This document shows positions 52,759-60,868 of a DNA stretch of 64,000 nt, piece by piece. A program made the position numbers and the translations under genes. The notes under the pieces are model-generated. The model saw only the letters and a program-made list of their open reading frames with translations. It did no database searches and had not been told where the DNA came from. Positions within the stretch are counted from its first letter, which is position 1. Each line of letters starts with the position of its first letter. Location of the stretch: contig JBAZVN010000011.1 of assembly GCA_041660815.1 (NCBI GenBank), positions 80,385 through 144,384 of the forward strand, in the 5' to 3' direction. This DNA is from PALSA-1006 sp041660815. GTDB taxonomy: Bacteria > Pseudomonadota > Gammaproteobacteria > Burkholderiales > Gallionellaceae.

Positions 52759-54626
52759 TGAAAAACAAACTCTCTATTGGCCTGTTGTCTCGCTGGATAA
52801 TTGCACCTTTACTAGTTGCCTGCCTGATCGCATGGAGCGTTTCGCCCGCGCATTCCGGCGACACTCCAACCGCAAGAGAAAAGCCTGCCGCATCAAAACA
52901 AGCGCCCAATCCCTCACCGAAAAATAATACTGCCGACACCAATGCCGACATTCAAGAACTCAAAACTCGCATTAAAGAACTTGAAGCAATGGAACTGGAA
53001 GGGCAACGCAAAAAGGTGGACTGGTGGCTCAGTTTTTTGGGAATCATGCTAGCCGGATTGGCGATAGTTATAACTGTTGCGGGCATTGCAATTCCTTATG
53101 TTATAGCACGCAAGAACAAGGAAATTTTCGATCTGGACAAGAAGGCTATCGAACGGGACAAGAAGGCTATCGAACAGGACAGAGCGCAGGTCAGGACATG
53201 GCTCGACGAAATTGAGAAGCTAAAATACAAAGCCAATGCGGACACGGAAGCGATCAAACAGAAACTCGAAATCGTAAGTGGCAGCCCCTCAGCCACGAGC
53301 GAAGACGTTCAGCAAACTGCAAGAAGAACGGCCCAAGATGAAACCGCAGACCCATTGCTGCGCCTGCGTGCCAAGGCGGTCGAGTCCAGCCGCCCTGAAA
53401 ATGCGCAAGAAGCTTATACCCTGTGGGCGACCTTAACCGAGTTAGGCACTCATGATGCCAATGCCATGTTCAATGCAGCTTATTGGGCACACGAATTGAG
53501 CGACCAAGCGCAAAGTGATGAAAAATTGCGTTGGTTAAGGCTAGCAGGAAATTACTATGCGCAGACTCTTACCCTCAAACCCAACATGCACGACGCTGCC
53601 TATAACTGGGGGGGGGCGCTGAATGCCGAGGCGACAGCTTTGGCCGCAACTGATCATCAAGCCGCTCGCGCACTGTGGAAGCTGGCCGGGGAGAAATACC
53701 AGTTGGCGCTCAGCATTAAATCCGACATGCACGAGGCAGCCAATAACTGGGGAAGTGCTCTGAATGCCGAGGCGAGAGCCTTGGCCGCAACTGACCTCGA
53801 GACCGCTCGCGCGCTGTGGAAGCTGGCCGGGGAGAAATACCAGTTGGCGCTCAGCATTAAATCCAACATGCCCGAGGCTGGCAATAACTGGGGGAGTGCG
53901 CTGAATGCCGAGGCGAAAGCATTGGCCGCCACCGATCTCCACGCCGCTCGCGCGCTGTGGAAGCTGGCCGGTGAGAAATTCCAGTTGGCGCTCAGCATTA
54001 AATCCGACCAGCACGAGGCTGCCAATAACTGGGGGGTTGCGCTGGATGACGAGGCAAGAGCATTGGCCGCAACTGATCCTCAAGCCGCTCGTGCACTGTG
54101 GAAGCTGGCCGGGGAGAAATTCCAGTTAGCGCTCAGCATTAATTCCAACATGCACGAGGCTGCCAATAACTGGGGGATCGCGCTGTATGCCGAGGCGACA
54201 GCTTTGGCCGCAACTGATCATCAAGCCGCTCGCACACTGTGGAAGCTGGCCGGGGAGAAATACCAGTTAGCGCTCAGCATTAAATCCGACATGCACGAGG
54301 CTGCCATTAATTGGGGGAGTGCGCTAATTACTGAAGCCAGCACCGATAAGGATGTTACGCGATCACAACAACTATTGAACCAAGCAGAACAACTGTTGCT
54401 GGCTCACGCCGATGCTGACCCCGGTTTAGTTGCGTATAACCTAGCTTGCATCTATGGTCTGCGCGTAGATGTTCAGACATGTTTGCACTGGCTGAATATT
54501 AGCCAGTCACACAAAAAACTACCCGACTGCTCACATTTGCAGACAGATAAAGATTTGGATGCCGTGCGCAATTCACCAGAATTTATCGCGTGGCTTGCAA
54601 CGGTATGCAACGACAAACAGGCCTGA
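52758..54626 (+). CDS. membrane protein with coiled coil and degenerate TPR repeats
   Basis: A 622-residue protein: signal-like hydrophobic N-terminus (about residues 12-32), a low-complexity periplasmic stretch, a coiled coil (about 66-88), a transmembrane helix (about 91-117), a second charged coiled coil (FDLDKKAIERDKKAIEQDR), and a large C-terminal helical region. The latter holds five near-identical 47-residue repeats (EAANNWGSALNAEARALAAT and ARALWKLAGEKYQLALSIKS) that are TPR/Sel1-like. Topology suggests the repeats face the cytosol. Function unknown; it is coupled to the small antitoxin-like gene. Confidence 0.75.
   Translation: MKNKLSIGLLSRWIIAPLLVACLIAWSVSPAHSGDTPTAREKPAASKQAPNPSPKNNTADTNADIQELKTRIKELEAMELEGQRKKVDWWLSFLGIMLAGLAIVITVAGIAIPYVIARKNKEIFDLDKKAIERDKKAIEQDRAQVRTWLDEIEKLKYKANADTEAIKQKLEIVSGSPSATSEDVQQTARRTAQDETADPLLRLRAKAVESSRPENAQEAYTLWATLTELGTHDANAMFNAAYWAHELSDQAQSDEKLRWLRLAGNYYAQTLTLKPNMHDAAYNWGGALNAEATALAATDHQAARALWKLAGEKYQLALSIKSDMHEAANNWGSALNAEARALAATDLETARALWKLAGEKYQLALSIKSNMPEAGNNWGSALNAEAKALAATDLHAARALWKLAGEKFQLALSIKSDQHEAANNWGVALDDEARALAATDPQAARALWKLAGEKFQLALSINSNMHEAANNWGIALYAEATALAATDHQAARTLWKLAGEKYQLALSIKSDMHEAAINWGSALITEASTDKDVTRSQQLLNQAEQLLLAHADADPGLVAYNLACIYGLRVDVQTCLHWLNISQSHKKLPDCSHLQTDKDLDAVRNSPEFIAWLATVCNDKQA
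53586..54290 (+). repeat. five tandem 141-bp repeats
   Basis: Units begin at 53586, 53727, 53868, 54009 and 54150, with a decayed sixth at 54291. They are near-identical in DNA, not only in protein, which points to recent duplication or gene conversion. Each encodes 47 residues. The repeats also keep the antisense strand open, giving a false long frame there. Confidence 0.95.
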
Positions 54627-54638
54627 GAAAATATACAC

Positions 54639-55700
54639 ATGATCCACAGCGATAACCTCACCACCGAACCGCGCATCATCTCTGCCGCGCCCGCTTCCAC
54701 ACAGGAAGAAGCTTTAGAGCGAGCCCTGCGCCCAAAACTGCTGGACGAATACGTCGGACAGGAAAAAATTCGCGGGCAACTGGAAATCTTCATCGAAGCC
54801 GCGCGCAAGCGCAAAGAACCGCTTGATCATGTGCTGCTGTTCGGCCCTCCCGGGCTGGGGAAAACCACACTGGCACACATCATCTCGCGCGAGATGGGCG
54901 TCAATTTACGCCAGACTTCGGGGCCGGTGCTGGAGCGGGCGGGCGACCTCGCCGCGCTGCTCACCAATCTCGAACCCAACGATGTGTTGTTCATCGACGA
55001 GATTCATCGCCTGTCACCCGTGGTGGAAGAAATTCTCTACCCCGCGTTGGAGGATTACCAGATCGACATCATGATCGGCGAAGGCCCGTCGGCGCGCTCG
55101 GTGAAGCTCGACCTACCGCCGTTTACACTGGTGGGAGCGACCACGCGCGCCGGCATGTTGACCAACCCGCTGCGCGACCGCTTCGGCATCGTGGCGCGTC
55201 TGGAGTTTTACACTGCCGAAGAGTTGCAGCGCATTGTCACCCGCTCCGCATCATTACTGGAATTACCGATCTCCCCCGACGGCGCACTGGAAGTTGCCAA
55301 GCGTTCACGCGGTACGCCGCGTATCGCCAACCGCCTGCTACGCCGCGTGCGCGACTATGCCGATGTGCGAGCCGATGGCAAAGCCACGCGTGAAGTGGCC
55401 GATGCCGCGCTCATCATGCTGGATGTCGATGCACAGGGGCTGGATCTGATGGACAGAAAACTGTTGCTCGCCGTAATTGAAAAATTCGGCGGCGGCCCGG
55501 TAGGTGTGGACAATCTTGCAGCGGCTATCGGCGAAGAGCGCGACACCATTGAGGACGTACTGGAACCTTATCTGATTCAGCAAGGCTATTTGCACCGCAC
55601 CCCGCGCGGTCGCATCGCCACCGCAAATGCTTATCAACACTTCGGCTTGGCCCAACCGCGCAGCGCCGCGAATAGGGAGTTGTGGGATGAGAACACTTAA
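54639..55700 (+). CDS. ruvB: Holliday junction branch migration helicase RuvB
   Basis: AAA+ motor of branch migration, 353 residues. Walker A GPPGLGKTT, Walker B FIDEIHRL, sensor 1 LVGATTRAG, the arginine finger LRDRFGI and the C-terminal winged helix (PYLIQQGYLHRTPRGRIAT). It is full length and standard, although cut off from ruvA by accessory genes. No strong ribosome site precedes the ATG. Confidence 0.98.
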   Translation: MIHSDNLTTEPRIISAAPASTQEEALERALRPKLLDEYVGQEKIRGQLEIFIEAARKRKEPLDHVLLFGPPGLGKTTLAHIISREMGVNLRQTSGPVLERAGDLAALLTNLEPNDVLFIDEIHRLSPVVEEILYPALEDYQIDIMIGEGPSARSVKLDLPPFTLVGATTRAGMLTNPLRDRFGIVARLEFYTAEELQRIVTRSASLLELPISPDGALEVAKRSRGTPRIANRLLRRVRDYADVRADGKATREVADAALIMLDVDAQGLDLMDRKLLLAVIEKFGGGPVGVDNLAAAIGEERDTIEDVLEPYLIQQGYLHRTPRGRIATANAYQHFGLAQPRSAANRELWDENT

Positions 55701-55732
55701 CCTGAAGAGTCAACCCATTGAAATCAATCAAC

Positions 55733-55775
55733 TTGATTGTCTTACCCTTTAGTGGTATAAATCGCGGTATATACC
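55733..55775 (+). promoter_or_regulatory. vapBC promoter and operator
   Basis: TTGATT (55733-55738), a 17-base spacer and TATAAA (55756-55761). GGTATA repeats at 55754 and 55766 and the perfect palindrome GGTATATACC (55766-55775) lie over the -10 and start site, as expected for binding by the VapBC complex. Confidence 0.7.
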
Positions 55776-55795
55776 AAACATAGCGGAGTTTTACC

Positions 55796-56053
55796 GTGCA
55801 AACTGCCAAGCTTTTTAAAAACGGGCGCAGCCAAGCCGTGCGCCTTCCTGCCGAGTTTCGCTTTGAGGGTGACGAAGTCATTATCCGGCGCGACCCGGTA
55901 ACCGGGGATGTTATCTTGAGTCCGCGCAACCGAAAGTATGAAACGTGGGTTAAATTACGCGACCAGCTTTTAGCCAACATTCCAGAACAAGACCTCGATG
56001 CCCTCGACAATCTGCGCGACCCCGGCGCTCCCGTTGAGCGCGATTGGCTATGA
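55796..56053 (+). CDS. vapB: VapB antitoxin, AbrB/SpoVT type
   Basis: An 85-residue antitoxin with an N-terminal swapped-hairpin DNA-binding domain (AKLFKNGRSQAVRLPAEFRF) and a C-terminal toxin-binding tail (DALDNLRDPGAPVERDW). The GTG start has CGGAG before it. It overlaps vapC by four bases (ATGA) and should repress its own promoter, whose operator is visible upstream. Confidence 0.92.
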   Translation: MQTAKLFKNGRSQAVRLPAEFRFEGDEVIIRRDPVTGDVILSPRNRKYETWVKLRDQLLANIPEQDLDALDNLRDPGAPVERDWL

Positions 56054-56457
56054 ACGCATTGTTAATGCTGGATACCAACGCCGTAACCGCAATCATCAAA
56101 AATCGAGCTGCCCCCTTGAGTTCTCTCTTAAACGAACGCAGCTCCTGTGTTTCTGTGATCACCGAGGCCGAGCTGCGCTTTGGTTTGGCACGGCGTAAAG
56201 TTAACGCCGATCTGCGCTGCATTGTAGAAAATTATCTGGCTTGCGTTGAGATTCTGCCGTGGAATTCCGGGTGCGCCCAACGCTACAGCCTCTTGCGCAC
56301 CGAACTCGAATTACAGGGAAAACCGCTGGCGCCTATGGACTTGCTCATCGCCGCTCACGCGCAAGCCGAGGACTGCACTTTGGTCAGCGCGGACCGCGCC
56401 TTTGCTCAAGTGCCCGGCCTGCGCCTTTTCGACTGGTCGGGCGTGCCCCATAATTAA
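56050..56457 (+). CDS. vapC: VapC toxin, PIN-domain ribonuclease
   Basis: A 135-residue PIN-domain nuclease; most VapC cut tRNA or rRNA. The four acids are Asp8 in MLDTNAV, Glu in VITEAELRFGL, and two Asp in PMDLLIAAHA and SADRAF. The ATG at 56050 overlaps the vapB stop. It is intact. The pair sits alone between ruvB and ybgC, on the same strand. Confidence 0.93.
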   Translation: MNALLMLDTNAVTAIIKNRAAPLSSLLNERSSCVSVITEAELRFGLARRKVNADLRCIVENYLACVEILPWNSGCAQRYSLLRTELELQGKPLAPMDLLIAAHAQAEDCTLVSADRAFAQVPGLRLFDWSGVPHN

Positions 56458-56506
56458 ATTCGATCCTGACCACCCTTCGATTTTTTTCAGAACTCATATC
56501 AATAAA

Positions 56507-56908
56507 ATGAAAAATCAAATATTCAGCTGGCCGGTCCGCGTATATTTTCAAGACACCGATGCGGGCGGCGTGACGTATCACGCCAGTTATGTCAATTTTA
56601 TGGAGCGCGCGCGCACCGAGTGGCTACGTTCGTTTGGCTACAGTAACGCGGGCTTGATGAAAGAGTTGGGCGTGATGTTTGTGGTGCGCTCGCTCAAACT
56701 GGATTATTTGAAACCGGCGGAACTTGATGATTTACTATCGGTCACTGCACAGGTCAAAGAAGTCGGGCGCAGTCGGGTAACGTTATTGCAGACCGTATCG
56801 CGGGGTGAAGAATTGTTGACACACGGCGAGGTACATTTGGTGTGTGTGGTAGCAGAAAGCTTTAAACCAGTCCGTGTGCCGGATGTGTTACGCAAACAAT
56901 GGGTGTGA
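56507..56908 (+). CDS. ybgC: tol-pal acyl-CoA thioesterase YbgC
   Basis: Hotdog-fold thioesterase, 133 residues. The active-site segment is FQDTDAGGVTYHASYVNFMERARTEW, with the catalytic Asp. It acts on short acyl-CoA or acyl-ACP in E. coli and may link lipid synthesis to Tol-Pal. The ATG at 56507 is four bases-coupled to tolQ (three bases apart). First gene of the tol operon. Confidence 0.95.
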   Translation: MKNQIFSWPVRVYFQDTDAGGVTYHASYVNFMERARTEWLRSFGYSNAGLMKELGVMFVVRSLKLDYLKPAELDDLLSVTAQVKEVGRSRVTLLQTVSRGEELLTHGEVHLVCVVAESFKPVRVPDVLRKQWV

Positions 56909-56911
56909 TTT

Positions 56912-57586
56912 ATGAATATAATCAATGAGTTATCGTTTTTAAGCCTTATTTTAAACGCCAGCCTCCTAGTGCAACTGGTGATGGGCTTGCTGTTGCTAAT
57001 TTCTTTTTTATCCTGGTGGTACATCTTTTTGAAGATGTTCACGGTGCGCCGCGCCATCAAACAAAGCGCCGATTTTGAAGACGCATTTTGGGCGAACTCC
57101 GATTTAAATGTTCTTTATCAAAATGCACGTTCTGCCGGGGGAAAAGCCGGCAGTATGGAGCGAATTTTTAGCGCGGGTTTGAGTGAATATGCAAAGTTAA
57201 AAAAGAAAAGCAACGTGGATAACGCGGCCGTTATGGATGGCGCACGCCGTGCCATGCGCGCCACCTATCAGCGAGAAATGGACAATCTGGAATCACATCT
57301 TTCATTTTTAGCCACCGTCGGTTCAGTCAGTCCCTATGTCGGATTATTTGGGACGGTATGGGGCATCATGAATGCGTTTCGCGGCCTGTCGAATGTAGGC
57401 CAAGCCACGCTGGCGCACGTCGCGCCGGGCATTGCAGAGGCGCTGGTGGCGACCGCAATGGGCCTGTTTGCAGCGATTCCGGCGGTAGTGGCATACAACC
57501 GCTACGCGCACGACGTTACCCGACTGTCTTCGCGTTTTGAAAGCTTCATGGAAGAATTCACCAACGTACTGCAGAGGCAACCATGA
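56912..57586 (+). CDS. tolQ: Tol-Pal system protein TolQ
   Basis: Proton-channel subunit with three membrane helices, 224 residues. Helix 1 is at about 17-41; the long cytosolic loop includes NAAVMDGARRAMRATYQREMDNLE; TVGSVSPYVGLFGTVWGIMNAF and EALVATAMGLFAAIPAVVAYNRY mark helices 2 and 3. With TolR it powers TolA for outer-membrane constriction at division. Overlaps tolR by four bases. Confidence 0.97.
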   Translation: MNIINELSFLSLILNASLLVQLVMGLLLLISFLSWWYIFLKMFTVRRAIKQSADFEDAFWANSDLNVLYQNARSAGGKAGSMERIFSAGLSEYAKLKKKSNVDNAAVMDGARRAMRATYQREMDNLESHLSFLATVGSVSPYVGLFGTVWGIMNAFRGLSNVGQATLAHVAPGIAEALVATAMGLFAAIPAVVAYNRYAHDVTRLSSRFESFMEEFTNVLQRQP

Positions 57587-58002
57587 GTAACCACGGTCGC
57601 ATTCGCCACCAGCCCATGAGCCAGATTAACGTCGTACCGTATATCGACGTGATGCTGGTATTGCTGGTGATTTTCATGATTACCGCGCCGATGATGAATC
57701 CCGGACAAATCGATCTACCCAGCGTTGGAAAGTCTTCCGCTCCGGCAGTTGCCCCATTGGAAGTAGTCATCAAAAAAGACACCACGCTGGCACTACGCGA
57801 CCATAGTCAGGGCGGGCGCGAATACCCGATTTCCCGCGAAGAGTTAAGTGTTGCCCTAAAGCTTAAGCAGGCGAAAAATGCAGATCAATCTGTGGTTATT
57901 TCCGCGGACAAAAACGTGCGCTACGAAGAAGTGATTCAAGTGATGGAAATGCTGCAGCTACAGCAGATTAAGAAAGTCGGACTGCTCACCAAGGCACGCT
58001 AA
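57583..58002 (+). CDS. tolR: Tol-Pal system protein TolR
   Basis: 139 residues; one membrane helix with the essential Asp in NVVPYIDVMLVLLVIFMIT and a periplasmic domain ending IQVMEMLQLQQIKKVGLLT. Partner of TolQ in the proton-driven motor. Confidence 0.97.
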   Translation: MSNHGRIRHQPMSQINVVPYIDVMLVLLVIFMITAPMMNPGQIDLPSVGKSSAPAVAPLEVVIKKDTTLALRDHSQGGREYPISREELSVALKLKQAKNADQSVVISADKNVRYEEVIQVMEMLQLQQIKKVGLLTKAR

Positions 58003-58005
58003 TTG

Positions 58006-58878
58006 ATGAGTCAAACTTACGTTGAGCCCATGAAATTATCTGCCGGTGCTTTGGCGCTGCTGGTGCATGGACTGTTTTTTTCTCTGCTGTTTTTTGGATT
58101 TAATTGGCGAGTGGTGCCGCAAACGCCAATGGTGGTTGAAATGTGGGACAAACTCCCGGACCTGCCTCCCGAGATTACCCCGACACCCGCACCGCTTCCC
58201 GAACCCGCCGTTATTCCACCGCCTGCGCCACCCAAAATTGCGCCAGTACCGCTTGAAAGCAAAGCTGATATAGAGTTTAAGGCAAAGAAAAAGAAGCAAT
58301 CCGAAAAAAAACCGCTTGAAACAAGCAAGTTAACTCCATCCGAAAAGAGCGTAAAGCTCCAACTCGAAAAACAACTCAGCCAAGTGACTGAGGCAGCCAA
58401 GAAAAAACAAATGGCGGATCAGGCCGAGTTGGAAAAAGCCAAATTATTGGCGGAGCAGCAAGAGTTGCAAAGTATTCGCCGTCAGGCAGAACAACAAGAA
58501 CGCGAAAAGCAGCGCGTAGCCGCAGCCAAGACAGCCAGAGAAACAGAAAGAATTCAAGAACTTAAAGAAAAAATGCGCGCCGAAATGGATGCTGCAACGC
58601 AAACTGAAGTGGCGCGATTTAAAGATATGATTCGCGCCAAAATTAGCCGCAATATTATTATGCCGCCGGATGTGGCTGAAAACGCCGAGGCAAAATTCTT
58701 GGTGATTGTGCTTCCCGGCGGAACTGTTGTTGACGTCAAAATGTTAAAGAGCAGCGGCAATTCAGCGTATGACACGGCTGCCGAACGCGCCATCTACAAA
58801 GCGCAACCATTACCCATGCCTCAAGATTCATCCATTGCCAGAATGTTTCGCGAGTTACAGCTATCCGTCAAACCCTAA
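58006..58878 (+). CDS. tolA: Tol-Pal system protein TolA
   Basis: 290 residues. N-terminal helix (about 12-31), Pro-rich then Lys/Glu/Ala/Gln-rich periplasmic helix (about 50-200), and a C-terminal TonB-like domain (RNIIMPPDVAENAEAKFLVIVLPGGTVVDVKM). It spans the periplasm and contacts Pal and TolB. The ATG at 58006 directly follows the TolR stop. Confidence 0.93.
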   Translation: MSQTYVEPMKLSAGALALLVHGLFFSLLFFGFNWRVVPQTPMVVEMWDKLPDLPPEITPTPAPLPEPAVIPPPAPPKIAPVPLESKADIEFKAKKKKQSEKKPLETSKLTPSEKSVKLQLEKQLSQVTEAAKKKQMADQAELEKAKLLAEQQELQSIRRQAEQQEREKQRVAAAKTARETERIQELKEKMRAEMDAATQTEVARFKDMIRAKISRNIIMPPDVAENAEAKFLVIVLPGGTVVDVKMLKSSGNSAYDTAAERAIYKAQPLPMPQDSSIARMFRELQLSVKP

Positions 58879-58892
58879 GGAATAAATAATTA

Positions 58893-60149
58893 ATGATACG
58901 CATCAGTAGTCTAATTTTATTTTTATGCCTGTCATTTCCGGCTCACGCGGTACTCAATATTGAGGTTACCGGCGCCGGAGAAAATCAAGTGCCCATTACC
59001 ATTGTGCCGTTTGACGCTGAAGATTCGCTGGATACGCGGATCAGCGAATTGGTTAGCAATGACCTGTTGCGCACCGGATTATTCAAGCTCATTGATCCTG
59101 CCGGTAAAACTCCCCACGAAACAAAAGAAGTTAATTATGCCGACTGGTCAAAAGTAGAGGCGCTTACGATCGGTAATGTGTCCCAATTAAAAGATGGCCG
59201 TGTGGAAATTCGATTTCGTCTTCTCGACACGATTAAAAAGAAAGAAATTCTGGGACTGGCTGTTTCCGCAAAACCAGAACAAATCCGCGCTATTGCGCAC
59301 CGCATTGCCGATTTAATTTACGCAAAGTTAACCGGCAGCCCGGGGGTATTTAGAACCCGCATCGCCTATGTCAATCGCCTCGGAAAATTAAATCGCCTGG
59401 TAATTGCGGATAGCGACGGTTACGGAGAGCAAACCATTCTGGCTTTGAATCAGCCGATCATGTCACCAGCCTGGTCACCCGACGGAAATTCTTTGGCTTA
59501 TGTGAGCTTTGAACAGGGGCGTGCTTTGGTTTTCACCCAGTCACTTATCACGCGACAGCGGATTTTAATTGCCTCACTTCCCGGCAGCAACAGCGCCCCC
59601 GCGTGGGCACCGGATGGCAAACAATTAGCCGTGGTATTAACACATGACGGCAGCTCGCAAATATACTTGGTCAATATCGACGGCAGCAATTTGCGGCGTA
59701 TCAGTCATAGCGACACAATTGATACCGAACCCACCTTTTCTCCCGACGGACGATTTTTATTATTCACCTCGGATCGCGGCGGCAGCGCGCAAATCTACCG
59801 GCAACCCGTCAGCGGGGGGAATGCGGAAAGACTAACCTTTGAAGGCAGCAATAATTTCTCGCCCCGCTTCAGTCCGGATGGTAAAAGTTTTGTATTTGCG
59901 CACTTCAAAGAAGGTGTGTTTTACATTGCCGTACAGGATTTTGAAACCAGTCAAATTCAGATCCTGACACCCGGTGGCTGGGAGAAAAAACCCAGCTTTG
60001 CACCCAATGGGAAGCTGGTGCTGTTTGCCACCGAGGTGCAAGGTCGTGGTATATTGGCCACTGTTTCAAGTGACGGTAGAGTAAAACAAAAAATGACTCC
60101 GCAGCAAGGAGACATTCGCGAGCCCACTTGGGGACCTTTCATCAAGTAA
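58893..60149 (+). CDS. tolB: Tol-Pal system beta-propeller TolB
   Basis: 418-residue periplasmic protein: signal peptide ending AHA, a small N-terminal domain (NQVPITIVPFD) and a six-bladed propeller with repeated SPDG/APDG motifs (MSPAWSPDGNSLAYVS, PTFSPDGRFLLFTSDRGG). It binds Pal and TolA. AAGGAAT precedes the ATG. Confidence 0.96.
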   Translation: MIRISSLILFLCLSFPAHAVLNIEVTGAGENQVPITIVPFDAEDSLDTRISELVSNDLLRTGLFKLIDPAGKTPHETKEVNYADWSKVEALTIGNVSQLKDGRVEIRFRLLDTIKKKEILGLAVSAKPEQIRAIAHRIADLIYAKLTGSPGVFRTRIAYVNRLGKLNRLVIADSDGYGEQTILALNQPIMSPAWSPDGNSLAYVSFEQGRALVFTQSLITRQRILIASLPGSNSAPAWAPDGKQLAVVLTHDGSSQIYLVNIDGSNLRRISHSDTIDTEPTFSPDGRFLLFTSDRGGSAQIYRQPVSGGNAERLTFEGSNNFSPRFSPDGKSFVFAHFKEGVFYIAVQDFETSQIQILTPGGWEKKPSFAPNGKLVLFATEVQGRGILATVSSDGRVKQKMTPQQGDIREPTWGPFIK

Positions 60150-60166
60150 TAACTGTGGAGTTTTTT

Positions 60167-60868
60167 ATGAAGAAAATATTTTTATCTCTCGTGCTGCTTA
60201 ACCTGTTAACCGCCTGCGCTTCCAGCGCGCCCCCTGAGCCGGAAACTGCACCAGCCAAGGCTCCAACGAACGAAACACCTGCCGCAGTCCCAACACCCGC
60301 GCCTGCCGCCGCAGCAGCAGAACAACCGCAAACCGGCCAAGCCACCGCGCCGGAGGTAAAAGAACAAACATTGGCAAATACCGAATCCGAGAACAAGGCT
60401 AAAGCAGAGGCTGAAGCAAAAGCACAAGCCGCGGCAACAGCTAAAGCAGAAGCAGATGAAATAGCTAAAGCTGCTACTGCAGCGGCAGTAACGACTCAGG
60501 CAGCAGAAGCAGAAACCCAAGCCGCGGCGGTAGTCGAAAAAACCAAACGCAGCGTGTATTTTGCCTTTGATGTGGACACCCTCAGAGATGAAGACAAATC
60601 CATTATTCAAGAGCAAGGTGAATTTTTGAGCGCCCACCCGGAAATCAAAGTTCGCAGTGAAGGAAATGCGGACGAGCGCGGTAGCAGCGAATACAATTTG
60701 GCACTGGGTCAACGCCGGGCCAATAACACCAAAAAGGTGTTGATTCTGAGCGGCGCCCAAGCCGGTCAAATTGAAGCAATCAGCTTTGGTGAAGAAAAGC
60801 CGATTGCAATCGGCCACAATGAATCAGCGTGGTCGAAAAACCGCCGTGCGGATATTATTCAACAGTGA
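60167..60868 (+). CDS. pal: peptidoglycan-associated lipoprotein Pal
   Basis: 233 residues, somewhat longer than typical. Lipobox LLTAC, a long Ala/Glu/Pro/Lys-rich spacer (about 25-125), and a C-terminal OmpA-like domain (SVYFAFDVDTLRDEDKSIIQ, GNADERGSSEYNLALGQRRA). It anchors the outer membrane to peptidoglycan. GTGGAG precedes the ATG. The long spacer is unusual for Pal and may be lineage-specific. Confidence 0.93.
   Translation: MKKIFLSLVLLNLLTACASSAPPEPETAPAKAPTNETPAAVPTPAPAAAAAEQPQTGQATAPEVKEQTLANTESENKAKAEAEAKAQAAATAKAEADEIAKAATAAAVTTQAAEAETQAAAVVEKTKRSVYFAFDVDTLRDEDKSIIQEQGEFLSAHPEIKVRSEGNADERGSSEYNLALGQRRANNTKKVLILSGAQAGQIEAISFGEEKPIAIGHNESAWSKNRRADIIQQ

Noticed and set aside
53541..54083. 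Long minus-strand open frame opposite the TPR repeats
   Set aside because: It exists because the 141-bp repeats keep the antisense frame open. Its repeat protein has no start signal or family likeness, and the plus-strand protein has clear features.
53586..54290. Repeat array as a CRISPR
   Set aside because: Units are 141 bp, contiguous, coding and without spacers.
60206..60817. Minus-strand frame of about 200 codons opposite pal
   Set aside because: The Cys/Gly/Phe-rich translation is the mirror of the Ala/Glu/Lys spacer of Pal. No start signal.
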